A DNA stretch of 35,026 nucleotides from Pseudomonadota bacterium. Its GTDB lineage: Bacteria; Pseudomonadota; Gammaproteobacteria; Ga0077536. The translations under genes and the position numbers were made by a program. The notes beneath the pieces were generated by a model, which did no database searches, had not been told where the DNA came from, and saw nothing but the letters and a program-made list of their open reading frames with translations. Where the stretch lies: positions 1-35,026 of the forward strand of contig JAQCEL010000015.1 in the NCBI GenBank assembly GCA_027618655.1, written 5' to 3'. Shown piece after piece: positions 8,039 through 16,305 of this stretch (the stretch's first letter is position 1; each line of letters starts with the position of its first letter).

Positions 8039-9319
8039 ATGGGACTACCTCGAATTCCACGTTATAGCGCCAGCGGCATTAGTTTGATTTCATTCGATAA
8101 ACTGCCGCCTGATGTGAGCACGGAAATCGTGCCTCTTAAAGCTGAAGATCAAGGCGAATCCAAAGCCGTGTTGTATCGCAAGGGTGGCGAAACAACCGTC
8201 GTCTGCCTGATGCATCCGCGCGCCGATATGAGTCGGCATTATGCGATCCCTTATTTACTCGATGCGGGTTACGCGGCGTTTGGTCAAGAAGGTCGTTGGC
8301 CGAGCAACGATATCGCGTGCTTGCATGAGATGCTATTGCCTGATATTGCCGCCGGTATTAAATATTTAAAAGATGAGTGCGGCTTTCAGAAAGTTATCTT
8401 CGTCGGCAACAGTGGTGGTGGCTCGCTGTATACGTTTTATCAAGCGCAAGCGGTCACCCAGCCGCCGAATCGCTTGACCAAAACCCCTGCTGGTGATCCC
8501 TACGATCTCAATAAATTTGATATGCCGCCGGCAGATGGAATGGTAATTATCGCGGCTCATTTGGGCGAAGGGAAATTCATGCAATGGGCTATCGATCCGT
8601 CGGTCACTGATGAGAACGATCCCTTGTCCTGCGATCCGAGTCTTGATATGTATAACCCCGACAATGGATTTCACGAACCGCCCGAGCCGAGCAAATACAG
8701 CGACGCATTCATCGAACGCTACCGGGCGGCGCAGACGGCAAGGGTTGCCCGAATAGATGCTATCGCGAAACGTTATATCGACGAGCAACACTATTTCCAA
8801 GGACTGCTACGCGAAGCTAATTTCCACGACCTACCGTTAAAAGAGCGGACCTTCATCAGCCGTCGTGCGCTGGTTGGTCGCTATATGGAAATCCACAGAA
8901 CAGAAGCGAATCTCGCCTATACAGATCCATCGATAAACCCGTCGTCCCGCGACTACGGATCGTTGTGGTCGCCACGCCCCGATCTGTTTAATTACTTGGA
9001 AGCCGGGTTCGCGAAATATCAAACACCACGCGCCTGGCTAAGTAATTGGTCCGGGCTATCGGCGTTTGCTGCCGTATTGGAAAATATCCCCAAAGTGACC
9101 GTTCCAACCTTAATCGTGAACCATACTGGCGACCACGTTATCTATCCAGCAGATGCCGAATCGATTTTCGAAAAATCGCCAGCGCAAGATAAGCAACTGC
9201 ATCAAGTTGACGCCGATCATTTCGGTTACTCGTTACCAGGAAAACCAAACGAAGGTGGGCGCGATGCGTCACTGAAGATCATTACGCAATGGTTACGCGA
9301 ACGGTTTCCGCCGGCCTAA
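8039..9319 (+). CDS. Alpha/beta hydrolase
   Basis: A 426-residue alpha/beta hydrolase. A catalytic triad can be proposed: nucleophile S125 in the elbow GNSGGG, D365 in HTGDHVIYP and H394 in DADHFGY. The region between about 140 and 320 is a large insertion that could form a cap domain. The family cleaves esters, lactones, epoxides or C-C bonds, and after a Baeyer-Villiger step such an enzyme would open the ester or lactone (inference). The start has AGGGAA upstream. Small ferredoxin-fold genes follow on the same strand. Confidence 0.88.
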   Translation: MGLPRIPRYSASGISLISFDKLPPDVSTEIVPLKAEDQGESKAVLYRKGGETTVVCLMHPRADMSRHYAIPYLLDAGYAAFGQEGRWPSNDIACLHEMLLPDIAAGIKYLKDECGFQKVIFVGNSGGGSLYTFYQAQAVTQPPNRLTKTPAGDPYDLNKFDMPPADGMVIIAAHLGEGKFMQWAIDPSVTDENDPLSCDPSLDMYNPDNGFHEPPEPSKYSDAFIERYRAAQTARVARIDAIAKRYIDEQHYFQGLLREANFHDLPLKERTFISRRALVGRYMEIHRTEANLAYTDPSINPSSRDYGSLWSPRPDLFNYLEAGFAKYQTPRAWLSNWSGLSAFAAVLENIPKVTVPTLIVNHTGDHVIYPADAESIFEKSPAQDKQLHQVDADHFGYSLPGKPNEGGRDASLKIITQWLRERFPPA

Positions 9320-9410
9320 TGCCTTGACAGCTTGAGACGCAAATTTTAGAACGATGAACTTAGCGCACGACCGGCTTACGCAGGTTCGTATCTGAACAAA
9401 GGGACTAGCT

Positions 9411-9716
9411 ATGATCTATGCACTAAACGTCTACGACATTATTCAGGGTAAGGAAGCGATCTATGCCCGTTATGCAGCAAGCGTCGCGCCACTTTTCAAC
9501 AACTTCGATATGGCACTCACCGCCGCTGGACGGAATCCGATCCGCGAGATCAGCGGGCAGACGCGTAATCATTTTGCTCTAGTGCAGTTCGCCGATATCG
9601 AAAACTTTGACGGCTTCATGGCTGCTTTGAAGGAGAACGATTTTCATCGATTACGCGAAGAATCGACCGAGAACTATCTTTGGACGATTTACGAAGCATG
9701 GGGATTCGATAAATAG
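9411..9716 (+). CDS. Small dimeric alpha-beta barrel protein (DUF1330-like)
   Basis: A 101-residue protein with the ferredoxin-like beta-alpha-beta pattern: strand ALNVYDI, helix KEAIYARYAASVAPL, strand HFALVQFADIENFDGFMAAL. This resembles DUF1330 or ABM-type proteins that act as dimers on small hydrophobic ligands. The family assignment is tentative. It sits between the hydrolase and a muconolactone-isomerase-like gene, so an auxiliary role in the same pathway is possible. Confidence 0.7.
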   Translation: MIYALNVYDIIQGKEAIYARYAASVAPLFNNFDMALTAAGRNPIREISGQTRNHFALVQFADIENFDGFMAALKENDFHRLREESTENYLWTIYEAWGFDK

Positions 9717-9906
9717 ATTCCGCTTGCGATCGCTTGTGCACCGACGTTCGCTGATCTCTCGCTTAGTGCGCGACAAAAACGGACTCGTATCGAATCACAC
9801 GTAGATTTATATTCCCCGTTACGTTAAAAAGTCGCTAGATGATCGTGGCATGACATGGTGATCAAGCGAACAATAGACAATTAATTTGCTCCAGGAGAGA
9901 ACTAAA

Positions 9907-10224
9907 ATGTTGATGTTATTTATGGCGGACATTGTCAAACCCTCAGGAATGAGCGATGCCGAATTCTTCAAAATATGGAAAGCCGAATCCGTCGCCGCTG
10001 TTGCTGGACTCGACGCGGGCGGGATAAATCATTTATGGAAAGCGGCTGGTCAGTATCAAGTGATCGGAGTTTTCGATTTGCCTGACGGTAATGCGATGGA
10101 TGCAGCGCTACACGGATTGCCGATCTGGCAGTCTGGTCATCATGAGATGGCACAGAACATTAAATGGATCCCGCTACGTGACTATCGGGACTGGGCCAAG
10201 GATCTACAAAGCTTGAGTCCGTAA
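9907..10224 (+). CDS. Muconolactone delta-isomerase-like protein
   Basis: A 105-residue protein of the muconolactone isomerase fold. The segments MLMLFMADIVKP, INHLWKAAGQYQVIGVFDL and LHGLPIW align with the classic family pattern (HLWR, GQY, LPLFPY). True muconolactone isomerases act in the beta-ketoadipate pathway; no other gene of that pathway is present, so a different small-molecule isomerase role is likely. The ATG at 9907 is preferred over an upstream TTG (9886) because AGGAG sits 10 bases before it. Confidence 0.83.
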   Translation: MLMLFMADIVKPSGMSDAEFFKIWKAESVAAVAGLDAGGINHLWKAAGQYQVIGVFDLPDGNAMDAALHGLPIWQSGHHEMAQNIKWIPLRDYRDWAKDLQSLSP

Positions 10225-10304
10225 GAACGACGCGATAGGGGACCTAGGTGTTGGTTTAGCGAGATGTATTAGATTTGATTTAGGTTCCAGAATCAGCTTG
10301 TGCG

Positions 10305-10339
10305 GTGGTGTCGCGCGGACGAAGTCGACGCGACACCAC
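10305..10339. other. Perfect 11-bp stem-loop
   Basis: Arms GTGGTGTCGCG (10305-10315) and CGCGACACCAC (10329-10339) enclose a 13-base loop. Only a few scattered Ts follow on the plus strand, so it is at best a weak terminator for the isomerase-like gene ending 80 bases upstream. Confidence 0.5.
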
Positions 10340-10534
10340 TTCATTTAGCTAAGCCGGTCCGATCGCGAAAAATTATTAAATGTTCTCGGCCCTGCCCGCC
10401 AGGCAGGTACCCAAACGATCGATGCGCCGAACCGCGAGCCACCACCGTCACCTCAAATCGCCATCCATTCCATCACCTTCTTGCAGATAGCGCTCTAGAC
10501 TCGCTGAATTTACCCGCACGTTTCCCGATTGAGT

Positions 10535-10559
10535 GAATTAAATATACTGTCCCAGAAAT
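10535..10559 (+). repeat. RAYT-associated repeat, copy a (forward)
   Basis: GAATTAAATATACTGTCCC followed by AGAAAT. It matches the copies at the transposase borders with one mismatch over 24 bases and lies upstream of the MFS gene, inverted relative to copy b. Confidence 0.8.
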
Positions 10560-10774
10560 CCGTTGTGCATATACTCGGCAGATGGGCAGTAATTCAAAAA
10601 TGTGTGATCAATGTGCGTACGCTGGCGAGTACGGCTATATTGTCACGCGACGGACACACGGATCCGTTTACTCACCATTTGATTGCTCAGGATCAGAATT
10701 GGTCTGCAAGCATTTAAGAAACTCCCCCTCAAGCGGCGGCGCCGCGCAGTTGTACATCCGCTAGCCGGCCTGCG

Positions 10775-12001
10775 ATGTTTTACGGCTGGGTGATTGTTGC
10801 GAGCACGTTCGTCGTGATGATGACGGCCTACGGCGTGCAATATACCTTTGGCGTGATGATGCCAGCCATCCAGGCGGAGACGGGTTGGAACCGCGAAGTA
10901 CTGGCTGGGGCGTTCGCGATTTACGCGTTTTCCTATGGCATGCTCGGCATGCTGACAGGACGGCTGACGGATCGCTTCGGCCCGCGCCCTGTGATTGCGA
11001 CTGGCGGCCTCTTGCTTCTCGTCGGCTATTTGATGCTGAGTCGCGCGACGTCGGTGTTGCAGCTCTACGTGGCGCTATCCGGGATCTGCGCGTGCGGCAT
11101 GAGTGCTGCGTTCGTGCCGTGTAGCGCCACTGTCATCCGCTGGTTTGTGCGCTATCGCGGTCGTGCGCTCGGCATCACCATGATGGGCGCAAGCGCTGGC
11201 AACGTCGTCACACCAATCCTCGCCGCCTATATGATCAACGCCTTCGGTTGGCGTGCGACCTATGCATGGATGGGGGTGATCGGCGGCATCGTCATTATCG
11301 CTGCCGCGCTATTTGTCCGCCGTGAGCCGTCCGACCTTGGACTCGAGCCGGATGGGCGCGATCTCAAGCTTGCGCGCGATAGCCTGAGCGCGACATCCGA
11401 GTCGCCTAAGTTGGAAGACTCCTGGACGCTCGCCGAGGCGCAACGTACCGGCGCCTTCTGGTTACTCACTGCGATGTTTTTCTTGACGTGGCTAGTCGTG
11501 TTTCTGCCCATGGTCCACCTCACGCCATACGCCATCGATTTAGGCATCGATCCGATCCGCGCATCGATTGTTCTCGCCGGTGTCGGGGTCGGCGGCGTCT
11601 TAGGTCGTCCGTTGGTTGGCATGGTGTCCGATAAGGTCAGTCGACTGCCCGCGCTCGCCTTCGTGTTTTTGTGCCAGGCAGCCGTGTTTGCTGCGCTACC
11701 CTTTTGCGAACATTGGCTCGCCCTGACCCTGCTCGGCGCCATTTTTGGCTTCGCCTATGGCGGTGGCACGACCTTGTTCGCGGCTGTCGTCGGAGATTTT
11801 TATGGGCCGGCTGCGGTCGGGTCGATCGTTGGGTTTGTGTTTGCTATCGCCGGTTCCTCGTCCGCCTTTGGCCCGTGGTTCGCAGGTTATATCGTCGAGC
11901 GCACGGGCAGTTACGACGTTGCCTTCTGGTTCAGCGCGCTGGCGAACGGGCTCGCCTTCTTGCTCGTCGGCTTTTTACGCCGGCCTGAACGGCCCATATA
12001 A
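10775..12001 (+). CDS. Major facilitator superfamily transporter (oxalate/formate or monocarboxylate-type)
   Basis: A 408-residue, 12-helix inner-membrane carrier. The N-terminus FYGWVIVASTFVVMM and the loop 2-3 signature GRLTDRFGPR (62-71) are typical of the OFA / monocarboxylate-porter-like MFS group. A hydrophilic central loop (about residues 185-215) separates two six-helix halves. It probably moves an organic anion, either substrate uptake or product export, but the substrate is unknown. It is flanked by inverted copies of the RAYT repeat and followed, past the transposase, by the thiolase-like gene on the same strand, so the two may once have formed one operon. Confidence 0.9.
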   Translation: MFYGWVIVASTFVVMMTAYGVQYTFGVMMPAIQAETGWNREVLAGAFAIYAFSYGMLGMLTGRLTDRFGPRPVIATGGLLLLVGYLMLSRATSVLQLYVALSGICACGMSAAFVPCSATVIRWFVRYRGRALGITMMGASAGNVVTPILAAYMINAFGWRATYAWMGVIGGIVIIAAALFVRREPSDLGLEPDGRDLKLARDSLSATSESPKLEDSWTLAEAQRTGAFWLLTAMFFLTWLVVFLPMVHLTPYAIDLGIDPIRASIVLAGVGVGGVLGRPLVGMVSDKVSRLPALAFVFLCQAAVFAALPFCEHWLALTLLGAIFGFAYGGGTTLFAAVVGDFYGPAAVGSIVGFVFAIAGSSSAFGPWFAGYIVERTGSYDVAFWFSALANGLAFLLVGFLRRPERPI

Positions 12002-12016
12002 GTATTGGACAGCGTA

Positions 12017-12040
12017 ATTTCGGGGACAGTATATTTAATT
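12017..12040 (-). repeat. RAYT-associated repeat, copy b (inverted)
   Basis: The reverse complement is identical over all 24 bases to copy c at 12772-12795. The transposase stop codon (12039-12041) lies at its inner edge. Confidence 0.85.
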
Positions 12041-12705
12041 AAGATCCCGCGTGGGGTTTCGGTCCTCGCTTCGCAGGTTGCAACGGACGCTCCACCAATT
12101 GCTCGAGTGATTGAACAAACGCTTGATGCCCAAGCGGACGACCGGTACGAAGATGCTGCGAAATAGCTTGCGCAGTATCCAGTTCCACGGGCGTCTCAAT
12201 AAACGCGCGCCAATCCTTGATTCGACTAAGCATCGGCGCGACATCGACCAAATCGTCGTTTTGTTGCAACAGATGAGCTTGCGCACTCGACCACCGCCAC
12301 GCCGACGCTGAATCGCATAAACCTGCGGTCACGGGATTCGCTTCGACATAGCGTACGGTCGATTGCAAATAGGCTTCGTCCATTGGGTTTGAGAAAAAAC
12401 GTTCTTGCCACAAATGGCCACGCCAACCAAAACGTCGGTTGATCAGGTAACTGTAGCGACGATGAGCATCCGCAACGGCGCCGCGCAGCCCGTCTTCGCT
12501 TATAGGAACCATTACCAGGTGAACATGGTTCGGCATCAGGCAATATGCCCACACAAGCGTCCCGGTTTGCCGGCATGCTTTGGCCATTAATTGAATGTAG
12601 TCGCTATAGTCCTTATCGCAAAAAAAACGTTTGCTGCCGGCGATTACCGCGCTGCGTCACGTGATGCGGTGATCCTGGAATCACCACGCGTGCCATTCTG
12701 GCCAT
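12039..12705 (-). pseudogene. REP-associated tyrosine transposase (Y1_Tnp family), frameshifted
   Basis: A single-strand HUH transposase of the RAYT / Y1 group, which cuts and mobilises REP-like repeats. The downstream frame (12039-12587) contains the HUH motif in MPNHVHLV and the segment RYVEANPVTAGL, whose Tyr is the likely catalytic residue. The true start is the ATG at 12705 with a GGAGGTGA ribosome-binding site; it encodes 28 residues (IPGSPHHVTQRGNRRQQTFF). A run of eight Ts (plus strand A8 near 12620-12627) then shifts the frame into a quick stop. Removing one T restores CDKDYSDYIQLMAKA and a protein of about 221 residues. It is either inactivated, expressed by slippage on T8, or a base-call error. 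Confidence 0.85.
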
Positions 12706-12770
12706 GCCGTCACCTCCTTGTGATCAGCTATTCACTGTCGTGATAATAGCGAAGCTGCGGCCGTTTATGC

Positions 12771-12795
12771 GAATTAAATATACTGTCCCCGAAAT
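12771..12795 (+). repeat. RAYT-associated repeat, copy c (forward)
   Basis: GAATTAAATATACTGTCCC followed by CGAAAT. It forms the right end of the transposase unit and the first half of a tandem duplication with copy d. Confidence 0.85.
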
Positions 12796-12818
12796 AGACT
12801 AAGGAGCACAAGCGCGCT

Positions 12819-12852
12819 AATTAAATATACTGTCCCAAATATTAAGGAGCAC
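12819..12852 (+). repeat. RAYT-associated repeat, copy d, with duplicated ribosome-binding site
   Basis: AATTAAATATACTGTCCC, then AAAT and TAAGGAGCAC. The same order (repeat, short A-rich spacer, CTAAGGAGCAC) occurs at 12772-12809. The AAGGAG of copy d (12844-12849) is the ribosome-binding site of the thiolase-like gene. Confidence 0.8.
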
Positions 12853-12856
12853 GCCG

Positions 12857-14371
12857 ATGACGATGGATGAACGCACCCCAGTGATCGTTGGCGTCGCGCA
12901 GCTTGAGCAACGCGAGGACGATCCACATGTAGCGCGTGAGCCGCTCGCTTTGATGCTGGCCGCAGTGCGCGCTGCAGCCGCGGATTGCGGTAATCCGCGC
13001 ATCCTCGCCGAGGTCGACTCGGTCAGGGTGGTACGCGGTATGTGGGGTTATGGCAATCCAGCGCGCGCGTTGGCCGAGCAAATCGGTGTGCCGCGTGCCG
13101 AAACGGGTTTGACCTCGCTCGGCGGCAACTACGTTCAGTCACTAACGAATCGCAGTTTTCTCGACATTCAATCTGGTCGTCGCGAAGTCATTGTCGTGAC
13201 GGGCGCCGAGTGTGGTCGCACGCAAGCGCGCGCCAGCAAAGCAGGACTCGAACTCGATTGGAATCCGCTCGCCACCGCCCCAGGGACTTCACCCGTTGCA
13301 CGCGACAGTGGCGATCCTCCCGAGCTGTATCTCGGCAGCGACAAAGTGACCCGCCACGAAGCCGAACTCAAACGCGGTATAGAAAGGCCGATCCAGTTTT
13401 ATCCCATGTTCGAGATTGCACTGCGCCACGCCAACGGCGAATCCGTCGCGGCGCACCGCGAACGCATATCTCAACTCTGGGCTGGATTCAACAAGGTAGC
13501 AGTCGATAATCCGCACGCTTGGATCCGCACACCCATGAGCGCAGCACAGATCAGCGCACCATCACCGACGAATCGCGCCATCTCCTATCCATATACGAAG
13601 CTGATGAATTCTAACAACAGCGTCGACCAAGGTGCCGCGCTGATCCTGACCTCGGTCGGGCGCGCACGTCGTCTAGGTATCTCTGAAGAGCGCTGGGTCT
13701 ACCCGATTGCCGGCACCGAGGCTTGGGATCACATCACGGTCTCAGAGCGCGACAACTTGCATTCCTCACCCGCGATCCGATACGCCGCGACGAAGCTCTT
13801 CGAACTAGCCGACGTTGGTGTTGCCGATCTGGACTTGGTTGATCTCTACAGCTGCTTCCCGGTTGCCGTGCAAGTGGCAGCCAATGAGATCGGACTAAGC
13901 CAAGATCGCCCGCTCACGGTGACGGGCGGTCTTACATTCGCTGGTGGACCACTCAATAACTATGTCATGCACGCTGTCGCACGCACGGTAGAACTGCTCC
14001 GCGAACGACCCGGAAGCCGTGGATTAGTGAGCGCCAACGGCGGCCTGTTAACCAAACACGCACTGTGCCTGTACGCCAGCGAGCCTGCGCAAAAGCCATT
14101 CGACTGGGCGGATCTTCAGCCCGAAGTTGACGCCGGTTTTCGCCGCCAGGTGCTAGTGGATCACGACGGCGACGCGACGCTTGAAACTTATGTCGTTATG
14201 TACGGACCGAGCGGCGAACCACGCATCGCGCATTGCGCGTGCTTAACCCCAGACGGACAACGTACTTGGGCCAACGTGACTGATTACGATACGGTCTCGG
14301 CGATGGTCGAAGAGGAATTTTGCGGCCGCCCGGCGCGCATTGATGGTAATGGGGGATTGCGGTTCGCTTAA
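12857..14371 (+). CDS. Thiolase-like protein (type 1 with extra C-terminal domain)
   Basis: A 504-residue thiolase-fold protein resembling SCP2-type thiolases and thiolase-like protein type 1 (TLP1), which carries an added C-terminal OB-like domain (here about residues 415-500). The fold is seen in TPVIVGVAQ at the N-terminus, GYGNPARALAEQIG, DLYSCFPVAVQVA and VSANGGLLTKHA. The usual nucleophilic Cys loop reads SLGGNYVQSL (near 87-96) without Cys, and the usual GHP reads GGP (363-365). Normal thiolytic or condensing activity is therefore doubtful, and a CoA-ester binding or hydrolytic role is possible. The ATG at 12857 has AAGGAG seven bases upstream. Confidence 0.85.
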   Translation: MTMDERTPVIVGVAQLEQREDDPHVAREPLALMLAAVRAAAADCGNPRILAEVDSVRVVRGMWGYGNPARALAEQIGVPRAETGLTSLGGNYVQSLTNRSFLDIQSGRREVIVVTGAECGRTQARASKAGLELDWNPLATAPGTSPVARDSGDPPELYLGSDKVTRHEAELKRGIERPIQFYPMFEIALRHANGESVAAHRERISQLWAGFNKVAVDNPHAWIRTPMSAAQISAPSPTNRAISYPYTKLMNSNNSVDQGAALILTSVGRARRLGISEERWVYPIAGTEAWDHITVSERDNLHSSPAIRYAATKLFELADVGVADLDLVDLYSCFPVAVQVAANEIGLSQDRPLTVTGGLTFAGGPLNNYVMHAVARTVELLRERPGSRGLVSANGGLLTKHALCLYASEPAQKPFDWADLQPEVDAGFRRQVLVDHDGDATLETYVVMYGPSGEPRIAHCACLTPDGQRTWANVTDYDTVSAMVEEEFCGRPARIDGNGGLRFA

Positions 14372-14385
14372 GCAAATTAATTTGC
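14372..14385. repeat. Perfect palindrome GCAAATTAATTTGC
   Basis: A 14-base perfect palindrome starts at the base after the thiolase-like stop codon. It could be a protein-binding site or part of a transcript end; no T-run follows. Confidence 0.4.
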
Positions 14386-15075
14386 CACCGCAATTGCACG
14401 GCGAACGAATTGGACAAACCTCGCCGGTCCGTTTGTTTACGCAACCGTTCGGCAAATGCGTGTTCCTGAGAATCGTTTGAGGCTTGCACGTATGCGGCGC
14501 TGTGCCCACTGGGGCACAGACCTTCATTGAGCAGGACGTGTTCAAGGCCTCTTGTGGTAGGGGTCTCAATACTTGGTCCGTCGCGTTCTGAGATCAAGCC
14601 TTGCTACAGAACGAGCGCATTCCAAGTTGGGACACTCATAGAATTTAATCCCGTTAGGTTGCAAACGGCACCCGATGCAAGAGTGCGCGTGTCCCAAACG
14701 AATCGATTCCCAATGGTCAGCGACGCGGTCGCCTCTTTGCCGTAGCGTATCTGGGATGTTTGCGTATCCGGGACACCGATGGAATTTGAGCCGGTACATC
14801 CTGGAACACCACGCGATTCCAAGTTTCTAGAAGTTCGATATCCTCAATTGATGGACAGAAACTCTTCGAGGTGGCGAAATAGTCGAGACCGGTCGGTTAC
14901 TGAACAGCGCGGGCCCGCACGGGGTTTAAACTGGATGTCCTAAAGGGTCGGTCATTCTCACTTCCGAGCTAAACAGATCGCCGTTCTAGGTCCGAGGGCG
15001 CAGATGCAAACCGACTATCCGAATTAGGCGTCTTATACTCAATCTCGTAATCAACAGAAAAAGGACATACAAGCG
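14372..15075. other. Long gene-poor region with degenerate repeats
   Basis: About 700 bases between the thiolase-like gene and an LLM gene. It begins with the perfect palindrome GCAAATTAATTTGC right after the stop codon (14372-14385). It also holds a hairpin TGTGCCC-ACTG-GGGCACA (14501-14518), an inverted repeat TTGGGACAC / GTGTCCCAA (14627-14635, 14689-14697), and repeated words GGGACAC and ATTCCAAGTT. Overlapping short frames match nothing I recognise. It may be the remains of a mobile element. Confidence 0.5.
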
Positions 15076-16125
15076 ATGAAAGTCGGAATTTTTCTCGGCT
15101 ACTCCGGACGTAGCATCGACGCGCCGATCGAGCACATCAAAGAAGCCGAAGCGATGGGCTGCGATTCGGTTTGGACGGCGGAGGCTTACGGATCCGACGC
15201 GCTTACGCCGCTCGCCTGGATCGGTGGGCAGACGTCGAAAATCAAACTCGCGACAGGCATTATGCAATTGTCCGCTCGCGCACCCGCGGCGACCGCCATG
15301 GCGGCGATAACATTGGACCAATTGAGTGGTGGGCGCATGATTCTCGGGCTTGGCGTGTCCGGTCCACAGGTTGTTGAAGGCTGGTATGGCGCGCCTTACC
15401 GTCGGCCAATTGCACGGACTCGCGAATACGTCAGCATTGTCCGCAATATCCTTGAGCGCAAAGCGCCGCTCGTTCACGACGGCGCGCAGTATCAAATTCC
15501 ATTTAATGGGCAAGGTGCGACCGGTCTCGGCAAGCCGCTGAAAAGCATCCTCCATGGTCGCACCGACTTACCCATTATCATCGGCGCCGAAGGTCCAAGG
15601 AACATCGAGCAAACAGCCGAAATCGCCGACGGTTGGTTATCGATGCTGCTCTCACCCGTGCATTTCGATCGTGTGTATCGACCGAAACTCGACGCCGGTT
15701 TCGCGAAAGCGCTCGAGCCTAAATCGATCAATGACTTTGCCATCTATATCTCGCAGCCGGTTGTACCCGGCGATGATATCGATGCCTGTCGCGACGAAGT
15801 GCGTCCCTATCTCGCGTTGTATATCGGCGTTATGGGCGCCAAGGACGAGAACTTTCATAAAAATACTGTCGAGCGCTATGGCTACGGGGAAGCGGCGAGT
15901 CGCATTCAGGATCTCTATCTAGCCGGGAAAAAGGCCGAAGCCGAAGCCGCGATCCCAGCGGCGCTCATTGACGAACTCGCGCTAGTCGGACCCAAGGAAC
16001 ATATGCGCGATCAGCTTTCACGTTGGCAAGCCTTAGGCATCGACTTCACGATGTTAGTCGGTCTTAGTGCGCGCAACGCCGCGCGCCAATTGAAGGCAAT
16101 ACGCGACTTGACGGAAATTCTCTAG
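15076..16125 (+). CDS. LLM class (F420- or FMN-dependent) oxidoreductase
   Basis: A 349-residue LLM TIM-barrel protein. The pattern MKVGIFLGYSG, GCDSVWTAEAYGSDA, LATGIMQLSARAP and SGGRMILGLGVSGPQVVEGW matches the group annotated as F420-dependent in actinobacteria and also found in gammaproteobacteria. The segment VSGPQVVEGWYGAPY is typical of this subgroup. The ATG has an AAAGG upstream. An EamA transporter follows 180 bases later on the same strand. No F420-biosynthesis gene is present here, so the cofactor is uncertain. Confidence 0.9.
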   Translation: MKVGIFLGYSGRSIDAPIEHIKEAEAMGCDSVWTAEAYGSDALTPLAWIGGQTSKIKLATGIMQLSARAPAATAMAAITLDQLSGGRMILGLGVSGPQVVEGWYGAPYRRPIARTREYVSIVRNILERKAPLVHDGAQYQIPFNGQGATGLGKPLKSILHGRTDLPIIIGAEGPRNIEQTAEIADGWLSMLLSPVHFDRVYRPKLDAGFAKALEPKSINDFAIYISQPVVPGDDIDACRDEVRPYLALYIGVMGAKDENFHKNTVERYGYGEAASRIQDLYLAGKKAEAEAAIPAALIDELALVGPKEHMRDQLSRWQALGIDFTMLVGLSARNAARQLKAIRDLTEIL

Positions 16126-16305
16126 CCCTTCGCGAAACAGCGGCTTGCGATCGCGGTTAATCCATTCGTAGCAGCGTAAAGATTCAATTTGCGGACAAAT
16201 GCCGAACGAAAATTCGAGTCTTTGTGTGCGAGGATAGCGCCGCGAACAAACGGCTCGTTTAACCGACAAAATCAATCCGACCATTTTATTCTTCGAATCG
16301 ATCCC

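Larger units (their letters stand above)
10225..10774. other. Intergenic region with hairpins and a RAYT repeat copy
   Basis: About 550 bases without a supported gene. It holds an 11-base-stem hairpin at 10305-10339, a small hairpin CCTGCC-CGCCA-GGCAGG at 10391-10407, and the first copy of the transposase-associated repeat at 10535-10559. Short frames of 60-78 codons show no known protein. Confidence 0.55.
12017..12795 (-). mobile_element. RAYT transposon-like unit
   Basis: A 779-base unit has perfect 24-base inverted ends (copies b and c) enclosing one REP-associated tyrosine transposase gene. It separates an MFS gene from a thiolase-like gene that both read in the opposite direction. No clear target duplication is seen. 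Confidence 0.7.

Noticed and set aside
10300-10536. 78-codon frame in the region before the MFS gene
   Set aside because: It starts inside a perfect hairpin, shows no family similarity, and ends in the repeat copy.
14196-14597. Minus-strand frames over the thiolase-like 3' end
   Set aside because: Largely a shadow of the plus-strand gene, with no motif.
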